DNA from: Propionibacteriaceae bacterium
GTDB taxonomy: Bacteria; Actinomycetota; Actinomycetes; Propionibacteriales; Propionibacteriaceae
NCBI GenBank assembly: GCA_030544185.1
Contig: JAUNRO010000033.1
Location: forward strand, 1 to 14,838
Length of the DNA: 14,838 bases
Direction of reading: 5' to 3'
Shown: in pieces, positions 1 through 7,651 of the stretch
How positions within the stretch are numbered: position 1 is the first letter of the stretch
Layout of the letters: every line of letters starts with the position of its first letter
The notes under the pieces: generated by a model
Seen by the model: the letters and a program-made list of their open reading frames with translations, nothing else
What the model was told of the DNA's origin: nothing
The model's database searches: none
Translations under genes and position numbers: made by a program

Positions 1-765
<765 letters not shown>

Positions 766-777
766 GATAGACCCGAG

Positions 778-826
778 AAAGACTGCGGGTCAGCTGCATC
801 GCACGTGCAGCTGACCCGCAGTCTTT
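778..826. terminator. Strong hairpin, probable bidirectional terminator between glgP and korB
   Basis: The 21-base arms 778-798 and 806-826 are perfect reverse complements, separated by a 7-base loop (799-805). One arm begins AAAGACTGCGGG and the other ends CCCGCAGTCTTT, so each strand has a GC-rich stem closed by A/T bases (AAA on one side, TTT on the other). That is the usual layout of a terminator serving both convergent genes. It lies 12 bases after the glgP stop and 25 bases from the end of korB. Confidence 0.85.
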
Positions 827-832
827 CGTCGT

Positions 833-854
833 GGTACGCCGGGCCCGGGCTCAG
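833..854. repeat. Short GC-rich element overlapping the korB stop, shared with 8229-8260
   Basis: GGTACGCCGGGC is followed directly by CCGGGCTCAG, where TCA (851-853) is the korB stop on the minus strand. The same GGTACGCCGGGC and CCCGGG-T/C-TCAG blocks recur at 8229-8260 over the stop codon of another minus-strand gene, there separated by extra loop bases. It may be a recurring 3'-end or terminator element of this genome. Two copies only, so the repeat status is tentative. Confidence 0.45.
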
Positions 855-1930
855 ACGACCGTCCACACGTCGCGGCCGTTGATCAGCTGCTGGAGCTGGT
901 CCAGGGTCGGCTCCTCGCCGTTCTTGGCGAGCTCGATCTGCTCTCGGACCGCGTCGTCATAGGCGGGCCGCTCGACCTGGCGCAGCACCCCGATCGGGGT
1001 CTGGCGCAGCACACCGGTGTTGGTCAGCCGGGACAGGGCGAAGGCATAGCTCGGGTCCGGGTTGTGCGCGTCGTGGATGACGATCTTGTCCTCCCCGGCC
1101 TCGGCCACCTCCACGATCTCCAGATCACCGTTCGCGCCGCGGGCCACGCCACGGCTGCCCTCGGCGCCGAACCGGATCGGTTCACCGTGCCTGAGCGGGA
1201 TGATCGTGTCGGCGGTCGCGCCGCCCTTGATGGCGTCGAACGCGCCGTCGTTGAAGATCGGGCAGTTCTGATAGATCTCCACGAAGCTGGCACCACGGTG
1301 GGCCGAGGCCGCCTTCAGCACCTCGGTCAGGTGGTTGCGGTCGGAGTCGATCGTCCGGGCAACGAAAGAGGCCTCCGCGCCCAGCGCCACCGAGAGCGGG
1401 TTGAACGGGCTGTCCACCGACCCGAACGGCGAGGACTTGGTGACCTTGCCCTGCTCGGAGGTCGGCGAATACTGGCCCTTGGTGAGCCCATAGATCCGGT
1501 TGTTGAACAGCAGGATCGTCAGGTTCACATTGCGGCGCAGCGCATGGATCAAGTGGTTGCCACCGATGGACAGGGCATCCCCGTCCCCGGTCACGACCCA
1601 CACCCCGAGATCCTCCCGCGCGGTCGCGACCCCGGTCGCGATCGCCGGCGCGCGGCCGTGGATGGAGTGCATGCCATACGAGTTCACGTAATACGGGAAG
1701 CGCGACGAGCACCCGATGCCCGACACGATCACCGTGTTCTCCCGGGCGATGCCCAGCTCGGGCAGGAACCCCTGGAACGCGGCCAGCACGGCATAGTCGC
1801 CACACCCGGGGCACCAGCGGACCTCCTGGTCGGAGGTGAAGTCCTTGCGGTTGAGCGGCTCGATCGCCAGCGGCACGCGGTTCAGCCCGGCGTACTCCTG
1901 GATCGTTTCACGCGGATCGGTGGTGGTCAC
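851..1930 (-). CDS. korB: 2-oxoglutarate:ferredoxin oxidoreductase, beta (TPP-binding) subunit
   Basis: The 359-residue protein is the thiamine-diphosphate subunit of KorAB, which converts 2-oxoglutarate and CoA to succinyl-CoA and CO2 while reducing ferredoxin. Visible motifs are RWCPGCGDYAVL (about 38-49), GIGCSSRFPYY (71-81), HGRAPAIATG (91-100), the TPP/Mg motif GDGDALSIGGNH (115-126) and NNRIYGLTKGQYSPTS (143-158). Cys40, Cys43, Cys74 and Cys223 (in YQNCPIFN) fit the 4Fe-4S ligands known for the family. The start is GTG at 1930, overlapping the korA stop (TGA at 1929-1927), with GAAGGA about 6 bases upstream. The two genes are therefore translationally coupled. Length matches actinobacterial KorB. 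A generic 2-oxoacid oxidoreductase beta subunit is the only serious alternative. Confidence 0.95.
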   Translation of the reverse strand: MTTTDPRETIQEYAGLNRVPLAIEPLNRKDFTSDQEVRWCPGCGDYAVLAAFQGFLPELGIARENTVIVSGIGCSSRFPYYVNSYGMHSIHGRAPAIATGVATAREDLGVWVVTGDGDALSIGGNHLIHALRRNVNLTILLFNNRIYGLTKGQYSPTSEQGKVTKSSPFGSVDSPFNPLSVALGAEASFVARTIDSDRNHLTEVLKAASAHRGASFVEIYQNCPIFNDGAFDAIKGGATADTIIPLRHGEPIRFGAEGSRGVARGANGDLEIVEVAEAGEDKIVIHDAHNPDPSYAFALSRLTNTGVLRQTPIGVLRQVERPAYDDAVREQIELAKNGEEPTLDQLQQLINGRDVWTVV

Positions 1931-3900
1931 TGGGATTCCTTCTCGACGAGATCGGAGGCGTTCTGGGGTGCGGGATCGTGATGTCCCTCGTGGCGAGGCT
2001 CGCCGCCGTCGGCGGTGACCTCCTCGTTGAGCTGTTCGTCGGTGGGCTCGCTCGTGTGGCCGATGAACTCGAGCAGGTCGTGAGCGAGTTCCGACAGCGA
2101 GATCGGCAGCCCGCGTACCCGTGAATAACTCTGGACATCCACGAGATATTTCGCGCGCAGCAGCATCGCGAGCTGGCCGGAGTTCATCTCGGGGCAGATC
2201 ACGGTGTCGTACGCCCGGAGGATCTCGCCCAGGTTCGCCGGCATCGGGTTCACGTGGCGCAGGTGAGCCTGGGCCACCTTGCCGCCCTCCGCCCGAACCC
2301 GGCGTACGCCCGCGGTGATCGGGCCGAACGACGAACCCCAGCCGATCACGAGAACCTTCGCCGCGCCCGACGGATCGTCGACGACGACATCCGGGACGTC
2401 GGCGACGATGCCGTCCACCTTGGCCTGGCGCAGGCGGGTCATCCGCTCGTGGTTGTCCGGGTCATAGGAGACATTGCCGGTGACATCGGCCTTCTCCAGC
2501 CCGCCGATGCGGTGCTCGAGGCCGGCCGTGCCCGGGATTGCCCAGGGGCGGGCGAGGGTCTGCTCATCGCGGCGATAGGGCTCGAAGACCTTGCCGTCGG
2601 GGCTGTTCGGTGCCGTCGCGAAGGCCGGATCGATGCCGGGGATCTCGGCGATGTTCGGCACCCGCCACGGCTCGGCGCCGTTGGCGAGATAGCCGTCGGA
2701 GAGAACGATGACCGGCGTGCGATATTTCACCGCCCAGCGGGTCGCCTCGATCGCAGTGTCGAAGCAGTCCGACGGCGACTGGGCGGCGATCACCGGCACC
2801 GGGGCCTCGCCGTTGCGGCCGAACAGCACCTGCAGCAGATCGGCCTGCTCGGTCTTGGTCGGCATGCCGGTCGAGGGGCCTGCGCGCTGGACATCGATGA
2901 CGACCATCGGCAGCTCGGTCATCACGCCCAGGCCGATCGTCTCCGCCTTGAGCGCAATGCCCGGGCCCGAGGACGAGGTGACACCGAGCGCACCCGCGAA
3001 GCTCGCGCCGAGCGTGGCACCCACGGCGGCGATCTCGTCCTCGGCCTGGAAGGTCTGGACGTTGAATCGCTTCAGCCGGGTCAGCTCGTGGAGGATGTCG
3101 GAGGCGGGGGTGATGGGGTACGCCCCGAAGAACAGGTTGAGACCAGCCTTCTGGGCGGCGGTCACCAGGCCATAGGCCAGCGCGGTGTTGCCGGTCACCT
3201 GGCGATAGTCACCGGGCGGCATCGCCGCAGCGTCGACCGTATAGGTGTGGGCGAACGACTCCGTCGTCTCACCGAAAGCCCAGCCGGCCCGGAAGGCGGC
3301 GAGGTTGGCGTCGCGGATCTCGGCCTTGCTGGCGAACTTCTCGGTCAGGAAGCGCTCGGTGCCCTCGGTCGGCCGGTTGAACAACCAGCAGAGCAGACCG
3401 AGTGCGAACATGTTCTTCGCGCGCGTCGCGTCCTTGCGGGTGAGTCCGAACTCCTTGACCGCGCCCACCGTGAGCCCCGACAGGTCGAACGCGTGGAGTT
3501 GATAGCTCTCCAGCGAGTCGTCCTCGAGCGGGTTCGTCGCATAGCCGACCTTGGTCAGGTTGCGCGTGGTGAAGCTCGCCGAGTCCGCAATGATCACGGC
3601 GCCGGGAGCAATATCGCTCAGGTTGGCCTTGAGCGCGGCGGGGTTCATCGCGACCAGCACGTCGGGCTTGTCGCCCGGCGTCATGATGTCGTAGTTCGCG
3701 AAGTGCAGCTGGAAGCTCGAGACGCCCGGCAGCGTGCCCTGGGGGGCGCGGATCTCAGCCGGGAAGTTCGGCAGGGTGGAGATGTCGTTGCCGAACACCG
3801 CGGAGTCCGCGGTGAACCGGTCGCCGGTCAGCTGCATGCCGTCACCGGAGTCGCCCGCGAAGCGGATGACCACGCGGTCGAGGGTCTGGGTCGGGGTCAC
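1927..3900 (-). CDS. korA: 2-oxoglutarate:ferredoxin oxidoreductase, alpha subunit (fused gamma-alpha)
   Basis: The 657-residue partner of KorB carries an N-terminal gamma domain (RFAGDSGDGMQLTGDRF near 13-29, PEIRAP-type segment PAEIRAPQGT near 47-56). This is fused to the alpha pyrimidine-binding domain (GAYPITPASDILHEL 259-273, QAEDEIAAVGATLGAS 285-300, TSSSGPGIALKAE 308-320, STGMPTKTEQADLL 343-355) and a C-terminal domain II. This fused arrangement and length are those of the actinobacterial KorAB enzyme, which serves as an oxygen-tolerant route for the TCA-cycle step. The start is GTG at 3900 with AAGGAG at 3915-3910, 9 bases upstream. The acidic C-terminal tail runs into korB with a 4-base overlap. 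No separate ferredoxin subunit is encoded beside it, as is usual for the two-subunit type. Confidence 0.95.
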   Translation of the reverse strand: MTPTQTLDRVVIRFAGDSGDGMQLTGDRFTADSAVFGNDISTLPNFPAEIRAPQGTLPGVSSFQLHFANYDIMTPGDKPDVLVAMNPAALKANLSDIAPGAVIIADSASFTTRNLTKVGYATNPLEDDSLESYQLHAFDLSGLTVGAVKEFGLTRKDATRAKNMFALGLLCWLFNRPTEGTERFLTEKFASKAEIRDANLAAFRAGWAFGETTESFAHTYTVDAAAMPPGDYRQVTGNTALAYGLVTAAQKAGLNLFFGAYPITPASDILHELTRLKRFNVQTFQAEDEIAAVGATLGASFAGALGVTSSSGPGIALKAETIGLGVMTELPMVVIDVQRAGPSTGMPTKTEQADLLQVLFGRNGEAPVPVIAAQSPSDCFDTAIEATRWAVKYRTPVIVLSDGYLANGAEPWRVPNIAEIPGIDPAFATAPNSPDGKVFEPYRRDEQTLARPWAIPGTAGLEHRIGGLEKADVTGNVSYDPDNHERMTRLRQAKVDGIVADVPDVVVDDPSGAAKVLVIGWGSSFGPITAGVRRVRAEGGKVAQAHLRHVNPMPANLGEILRAYDTVICPEMNSGQLAMLLRAKYLVDVQSYSRVRGLPISLSELAHDLLEFIGHTSEPTDEQLNEEVTADGGEPRHEGHHDPAPQNASDLVEKESQ

Positions 3901-4000
3901 TGTGCGTGCTCCTTAGGTGAGCGTGTTGCCTAATCGGATCTGCGGGCGCGGCTGGCTGGGGGCGTCCGCGCAAGGTCTCGGGAGACGATACTCCTCCGCC

Positions 4001-4110
4001 CATAGAAAATTCTTTTCTGTCCATAGGCGATCCCTCTGCGGCGCCTGTGCCGGCCCGGGGTCGTCGTGTCGATCTTATCGAAATCTACCAATATATAATA
4101 ACTATTATTA
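4001..4110. promoter_or_regulatory. AT-rich korA leader with two small palindromes; probable promoter region
   Basis: The 284-base gap 3901-4184 upstream of korA holds no credible gene. Two patches stand out. AGAAAA-TTC-TTTTCT (4004-4018) is flanked by direct copies of CCATAG (4000-4005, 4021-4026). About 80 bases further upstream of korA is an almost pure A/T tract (about 4087-4110) containing the perfect inverted repeat TAATAA-CTA-TTATTA (4096-4110). In such GC-rich DNA, AT islands upstream of a gene usually mark promoters or operators. Sequences such as TATATT on the minus strand could serve as a -10, but no convincing -35/-10 pair is resolved. Confidence 0.4.
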
Positions 4111-4184
4111 GGATTTGGTTGTGGTCGAGGTGTTCCGCCTTCAGGCGCAGGGGCGGCCGCGCCGGAATCGGGCGTCGGCGAGTT

Positions 4185-5153
4185 TCACCCGTGAGCGCTG
4201 TCTCGGCGTCGGCGGCCCAGGAGCAGGAGCACCGCGCCGGGCAGGACTGCGACGAGGCAGATCACGCCATAGGCCACGGCCACGGACAGGCCGAGTTCCG
4301 CCCCCAGACCCGCGGTGGCGAACACCCCCGCGGCGATACCCTCGCGCGGCCCCCAGCCGGCGAAATTGAGCGGGATGGCGGAGCCGACGATCACGACGAG
4401 GGCCAGGGGAATCATCTGCGGCAGCGCCTGCACCCCGACCGCCTGCGCAGCGACCAGGAAGACCGCCGCATAACCGGTGACCGCAAGCGCCGAGGCCGCC
4501 ACCAACGCAAGGCCGGTACGCAGGCTGAGTTCGCGCAACACGCCGGTGAGGCCGGCGACGAGCACGGCGATGGCGCCGAAGACCAGGCAGCCGATGCCCA
4601 GGAGGGCGCTGACGACGCTCGGCAGGCCCGCCCTGGCTCCGCCGATCAACAGCACGAGCGCAGCGATCAACATCTGAACCGCCTGGCCGGCGACGCGCTC
4701 CACCGCCACCGTGCCACCCGCGCGCGCTGCGTCCCGCTGATCTCGCGCGTGCCACACGGCGCGATCGACATCGCCCAGCACGCCGCCGGGCAGCGTGGAG
4801 TTCATGAATTGCGCGCGATAGTATGCACTGACCGCGTCGCGCAAGCCGAGCTGCAGGCCGGCCGCCCGAGCGATCGCGAGCCAGCGCCAGCAGGCGCACA
4901 GCGTGCAGAGGGCCACCAAGAACGCACCCGCGGCCAGCGCGCCGGGGCCTATCCCGTGCACCCCGGCCCAGACCGAGTCGAACCCCAGATGCCAGGCCAC
5001 GCCGACCAGCAGGACGGCGCCGACCAGCGGCCGGAGCCAGCGCCATTGCCGGCGCCCTACCGGGGCGTACGCCACCCGGTCAGTTGGAGTCGGTCGTTCG
5101 ACGAGCCGGGAGATGACGCCTCCCCAGGTCCAAGGTCGGATTGCTCCGAGCAT
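4185..5153 (-). CDS. Polytopic membrane protein, YbhN/LPG-synthase-TM (flippase-like) family
   Basis: The 322-residue product is dominated by hydrophobic helices and has the signatures of the LPG_synthase_TM / UPF0104 family: WRWLAIARAAGL near 89-100, YYRAQFMNSTLPGGVLGDVDRA near 112-132, ERVAGQ near 152-157 and NFAGWGPREG near 263-272. It ends in an arginine-rich cytoplasmic tail. Members are the membrane part of lysyl-phosphatidylglycerol synthases or stand-alone proteins beside lipid glycosyltransferases. This one has no C-terminal aminoacyl-transferase domain, so it cannot itself make lysyl-PG and its substrate is unknown. I chose ATG at 5153 because GAGG lies 5 bases upstream. An in-frame TTG at 5168 would add five residues but has no good ribosome site. 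It is transcribed toward korA, 284 bases away, so it is probably a separate unit. Confidence 0.8.
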   Translation of the reverse strand: MLGAIRPWTWGGVISRLVERPTPTDRVAYAPVGRRQWRWLRPLVGAVLLVGVAWHLGFDSVWAGVHGIGPGALAAGAFLVALCTLCACWRWLAIARAAGLQLGLRDAVSAYYRAQFMNSTLPGGVLGDVDRAVWHARDQRDAARAGGTVAVERVAGQAVQMLIAALVLLIGGARAGLPSVVSALLGIGCLVFGAIAVLVAGLTGVLRELSLRTGLALVAASALAVTGYAAVFLVAAQAVGVQALPQMIPLALVVIVGSAIPLNFAGWGPREGIAAGVFATAGLGAELGLSVAVAYGVICLVAVLPGAVLLLLGRRRRDSAHG

Positions 5154-5250
5154 AGTGACCTCGGCCAATCGGAGCTGGGCGCGTGACCCTGAGGGCCGCG
5201 TGATCTAGGGGTGGTCGTCCGTGGTCAGCGCTGTCGCAATCCGGCGCAAC

Positions 5251-5276
5251 GGTGATCATTAACCGGATGTTTGACA
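5251..5276 (+). promoter_or_regulatory. Possible -35 box and adjacent imperfect palindrome upstream of the GntR gene
   Basis: A perfect TTGACA lies at 5271-5276, about 70 bases before the GntR-family gene. No good -10 is visible at 16-18 bases downstream, so this is only half of a promoter. Just upstream GGTGATCATTAACC (5251-5264) is imperfectly dyad-symmetric (GGT-A...T-ACC). It could be an autoregulatory site, since GntR/FadR-type proteins often bind GGT/ACC-armed sites. The gap 5154-5343 also contains two GTGGTC copies 10 bases apart (5211-5216, 5221-5226). Confidence 0.25.
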
Positions 5277-5343
5277 CAATGGCCACGCGAGCCAGGCGTG
5301 ATCCAGCGCGGGGTCTGGACCGGATGGCACTCAGTGAGGAGCA

Positions 5344-6090
5344 ATGGTGGCGAGCGTAGGGCACCGGGCCAGGCCCGAGAAGACGGCAATGATTCTCGCC
5401 CGCAGGGTTGTCGATGACATCCGAAGGCGAGACTTCCAGGCGGGCGATCGATTGCCGCCGGAGCGTGTGATGCTGGAGAGCTATCAGGTCGGTCGGGGGA
5501 CTCTGCGGGAGGCCCTGCGCTTCCTTGAACTGCAGAACGTCATCTCGTTGAAGCCCGGCCCCGGTGGCGGCCCCACCGTGGAGAAGCCGGATGCCTCCAC
5601 GCTGGCCATGACGATGCTGTTGCTGCTCCAGTTCGACCACGCGCCTTATTCGGCCGTCGTCGAGACCCGGCGCGACCTGGAGCCGCTGATGGCCCGGTTG
5701 GCCGCCGAGCGGATGACCGCCGACGAGTTGCGGCACCTCGCCGACAACGTCGACCAGATGCGCACCCAGCTCCATGACTATGCGGTGTTCCTGTACACCA
5801 ACCACGAGTTCCACGACATTATCGCGTGGGGCACGCACAACTCGGTCTATGGATTCTTGATCGATGCCCTGCTCGACATCCTCGACGGTTCGGCGCTCGG
5901 TGTGGATTATCCCGAGCAGCGGCGTGAGGCCGTGCTCCGCGCGCACGTGTCGATCCTCGAGGCGCTGCAGGCGCATGACGGCGCGTCCTCGCGCGACGCA
6001 ATGGAGCGCCACGTCGAGGAATACGTGAAATACGTGAACGAGAAGTTTCCCGACATCGTGACCCGACGGGTCAACTGGGATATCTCCTAA
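5344..6090 (+). CDS. GntR-family transcriptional regulator, FadR/FCD subfamily
   Basis: The 248-residue protein has an N-terminal winged helix-turn-helix (about 14-80). Its GntR signatures are GDRLPPERVMLESYQVGRGT near 34-53, LREALRFLELQNVISLKPGPGGG, and the wing. The C-terminal all-helical FCD effector domain spans about 105-235. His157, His201 and His223 sit where the FCD metal-binding histidines are expected. The usual Asp four residues before the first His appears to be Asn153, so metal binding may be altered. Such proteins are metabolite-responsive repressors, often of acid or fatty-acid catabolism. GAGGAG at 5336-5341 is only 2 bases from ATG 5344 but 5 from GTG 5347, so translation may begin one codon later. 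It is monocistronic and converges on the enoyl-CoA hydratase-type gene, a plausible but unproven target. Confidence 0.88.
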   Translation: MVASVGHRARPEKTAMILARRVVDDIRRRDFQAGDRLPPERVMLESYQVGRGTLREALRFLELQNVISLKPGPGGGPTVEKPDASTLAMTMLLLLQFDHAPYSAVVETRRDLEPLMARLAAERMTADELRHLADNVDQMRTQLHDYAVFLYTNHEFHDIIAWGTHNSVYGFLIDALLDILDGSALGVDYPEQRREAVLRAHVSILEALQAHDGASSRDAMERHVEEYVKYVNEKFPDIVTRRVNWDIS

Positions 6091-6166
6091 GCCAAGCTGG
6101 CGTTGGTGAAGATTCGGCGTTGACGGTGTCCGGCATTCACCCCTTGGCGCGCCCTCGTTGAAACTT

Positions 6167-6180
6167 GGGGACTGGCCCCC
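6167..6180 (-). terminator. Short GC hairpin at the 3' end of the enoyl-CoA hydratase-type gene
   Basis: GGGG (6167-6170) and CCCC (6176-6179) can form a short GC stem immediately after the minus-strand stop codon at 6181. The 90-base convergent gap 6091-6180 contains no stronger inverted repeat and no gene. Termination here is therefore only weakly supported. Confidence 0.25.
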
Positions 6181-6981
6181 TCAGCGGCCGCGGAACTCCG
6201 GTCGCCGGCGCTCACGGATCGCGCACACGGATTCGGCGAAGTCCTCGGTGGACTGGGCGATCGCCTGCAGGCTGGCGGCCAGCTCCAGCGCCGAGTCGAG
6301 CTCGGCGCCGCGGTGGGTCTCGCGCAGCAGCCGCTTGGCCATCCGCACGGCCAGCGGGGCGTTGCCGATGATCCGGTCGGCGAGGGCATGCGCCGCAGGC
6401 AGAAGTTCTGCCGGCTCGACGACCTGGTTGACCAGGCCCCAGTCGAGGGCGGTGACGGTCTCGATGCGGTCGCCGGTGAGGATCATCTCCGCGGCGCGCG
6501 CAGGGCCGACGATCCGCGGCAGGAACCAGGCGCCACCGTCGCCCGGGATGATCCCGAGCTGCACGAAGCTCTCGGCGAAGACCGCCGATGTCGAGGCGAT
6601 CCGCAGGTCGCACATCAGCGCGAGGTCGCAGCCGGCGCCGATCGCCGGGCCGTTCACGGCCGCGATGAGGGGGACCTCGCAGGCGGTGAGGGCCAGCGGG
6701 ATCCGCTGGATGCCGCGGCGATAGTCGTCGCGGGCCCGGTGCGGGGGACCGCCGAACGGGGGCGCGCCCGCGAGCAGGTCCTTCACGTTGCCGCCGCCGG
6801 AGAAGGCGCTGCCGGCACCGGTGAGGATCACGGCCCGGACCTCCGGGTCCGCGTGGACACGCCGCGCGGCCGCCTCGATCGCCTCGATCATGGGCTCGCC
6901 CGAGATCGGGTTGCGTTCCTCGGGCAGGTTCAGCGTCCACGTTTCCACGTGGCCGCTGCGGTCGATGATCAGTGGCTCCAT
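6181..6981 (-). CDS. Enoyl-CoA hydratase/isomerase (crotonase) family protein
   Basis: The 266-residue crotonase-fold protein acts on a CoA thioester. Oxyanion-hole segments are visible at TGAGSAFSGGGNVKDLL (54-70) and AAVNGPAIGAGCDLALMCDL (107-126), followed by FVQLGIIPGDGGAWFLPRIVG (139-159). The two glutamates of classical enoyl-CoA hydratase are not evident. The first position is Asp119 (GCDL) and the second aligns with Phe139, whereas Asp148 lies in the loop where isomerase/PaaG-type members carry an acid. Isomerase or another crotonase activity is thus as likely as hydration. ATG 6981 is chosen because GGAGGAG sits 5 bases upstream; an in-frame TTG at 7044 would run through the promoter. 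It is divergent from a lipoprotein gene and convergent with the GntR regulator. Exact substrate is unknown. Confidence 0.88.
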   Translation of the reverse strand: MEPLIIDRSGHVETWTLNLPEERNPISGEPMIEAIEAAARRVHADPEVRAVILTGAGSAFSGGGNVKDLLAGAPPFGGPPHRARDDYRRGIQRIPLALTACEVPLIAAVNGPAIGAGCDLALMCDLRIASTSAVFAESFVQLGIIPGDGGAWFLPRIVGPARAAEMILTGDRIETVTALDWGLVNQVVEPAELLPAAHALADRIIGNAPLAVRMAKRLLRETHRGAELDSALELAASLQAIAQSTEDFAESVCAIRERRRPEFRGR

Positions 6982-6995
6982 GTCTCTCCTCCGCA

Positions 6996-7013
6996 CGCAT
7001 GCCAATTCATGCG
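6996..7013. promoter_or_regulatory. Perfect inverted repeat CGCATG-N6-CATGCG, candidate operator
   Basis: CGCATG (6996-7001) and CATGCG (7008-7013) are perfect complements around CCAATT. The repeat starts just downstream of the putative -10 of the enoyl-CoA hydratase-type gene and reaches the upstream side of its ribosome site. A bound repressor there would cover the transcription start. The regulator is unknown. Confidence 0.5.
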
Positions 7014-7014
7014 C

Positions 7015-7044
7015 ATAATATCGGTGGTCTTGCTCGCGTCCCAA
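7015..7044 (-). promoter_or_regulatory. Candidate sigma-70-type promoter of the enoyl-CoA hydratase-type gene
   Basis: On the minus strand TTGGGA (7044-7039) is followed after 18 bases by TATTAT (7020-7015), a 5/6 match to the -10 consensus. Transcription would start near 7008, inside the inverted repeat 6996-7013, giving a leader of about 27 bases before ATG 6981. Confidence 0.5.
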
Positions 7045-7117
7045 CCGCCCACTGGAAACCGTCCGCCCTGCACCCGGCGGCGACTACGGTGGCGCCACCC
7101 GTCCCCAAGGAGATCGC

Positions 7118-7651
7118 ATGAGACTCGCACTGGCCGCCGCCGGCGTCCTGCTGATCGCCCTCACCGGTTGCACCGGCGCCGGGCCTGGTCAGGGTGAACA
7201 GGCCGACGGCACCGACACCTCCGGACCTGTCGAGAGCGTCGTGCCCCTTGGCGATCCCATCGCCACCCGCGAGATCACCAGCGGCGAGGCCACCTATGCG
7301 CTGGACCTCTATCCCCTGCGCCGCAACGGCGAGATGGTGCACCTCGATGCGCGGGTGCGCTATCTCCAGATCGGCCGCTCCTCGGATCGTGCCCTGCTCG
7401 CGGGCCCCCAGGGGTTGTCCCAGGTTGGAGGCGCCACGGACGGCTTCCGGCTGGTCGACAGTGCGGCGGCGAAGATCTATCTTCCCGCGCGCTACGGCAA
7501 CGATGAGGCAGCGTGCTCCCCGCGCCTGTCAGGCAACGCCGACGCGGGTGACGAGACCTATGTCACCTGCATCTTCGGCGCACCCCAGTCCGCCACGGTC
7601 GAAGTCCAGGCCGCGAGGTTCGGGAGCTTCCCCGGTGTCGAGATTCGCTGA
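7118..7651 (+). CDS. Small secreted lipoprotein of unknown function
   Basis: The 177-residue protein begins with a lipoprotein signal peptide: a hydrophobic stretch LALAAAGVLLIALTGC with lipobox L-T-G-Cys18. The mature part (about 160 residues) starts with a Gly/Gln/Thr-rich linker, which suggests display on the outer face of the membrane. Two further cysteines (in AACSPR and YVTCIFG) could form a disulfide. No family was recognised. The rest looks like a beta-rich globular domain (VHLDARVRYLQIG, FRLVDSAAAKIYLPARYG). AAGGAG lies 5-6 bases before ATG. The next gene starts 17 bases before this stop codon, so the two are almost certainly an operon and their products may work together at the cell surface. 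Confidence 0.85.
   Translation: MRLALAAAGVLLIALTGCTGAGPGQGEQADGTDTSGPVESVVPLGDPIATREITSGEATYALDLYPLRRNGEMVHLDARVRYLQIGRSSDRALLAGPQGLSQVGGATDGFRLVDSAAAKIYLPARYGNDEAACSPRLSGNADAGDETYVTCIFGAPQSATVEVQAARFGSFPGVEIR

Noticed and set aside
1064..1981. 305-codon plus-strand frame opposite korB
   Set aside because: Antisense shadow of korB with Arg/Val/Gly/Asp-rich sequence and no ribosome site.
2254..3933. 559-codon open frame on the plus strand opposite korA
   Set aside because: It is an antisense shadow of a well-identified gene; the translation is Arg/Gly/Glu-rich with no family features, which is typical of high-GC reverse frames.
3842..4024. Short minus-strand frame starting ATG 4024 as a korA leader peptide
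   Set aside because: It overlaps korA out of phase and has no ribosome site or conserved features; treated as chance.
4047..5186. 379-codon plus-strand frame opposite the membrane protein gene
   Set aside because: Low-complexity Arg/Gly/Gln/Ala/Asp translation; the minus strand encodes a recognisable membrane protein over the same bases.
6982..7044. Longer start (TTG 7044) for the crotonase-family gene
   Set aside because: It would include the promoter and palindrome; ATG 6981 has an excellent ribosome site and normal family length.
7194..7634. Upstream extension of the OmpA-domain frame
   Set aside because: The bases encode the lipoprotein in another phase; the extension is Arg/Pro/Ser-rich, whereas GTG 7635 gives a ribosome site and a proper signal peptide.
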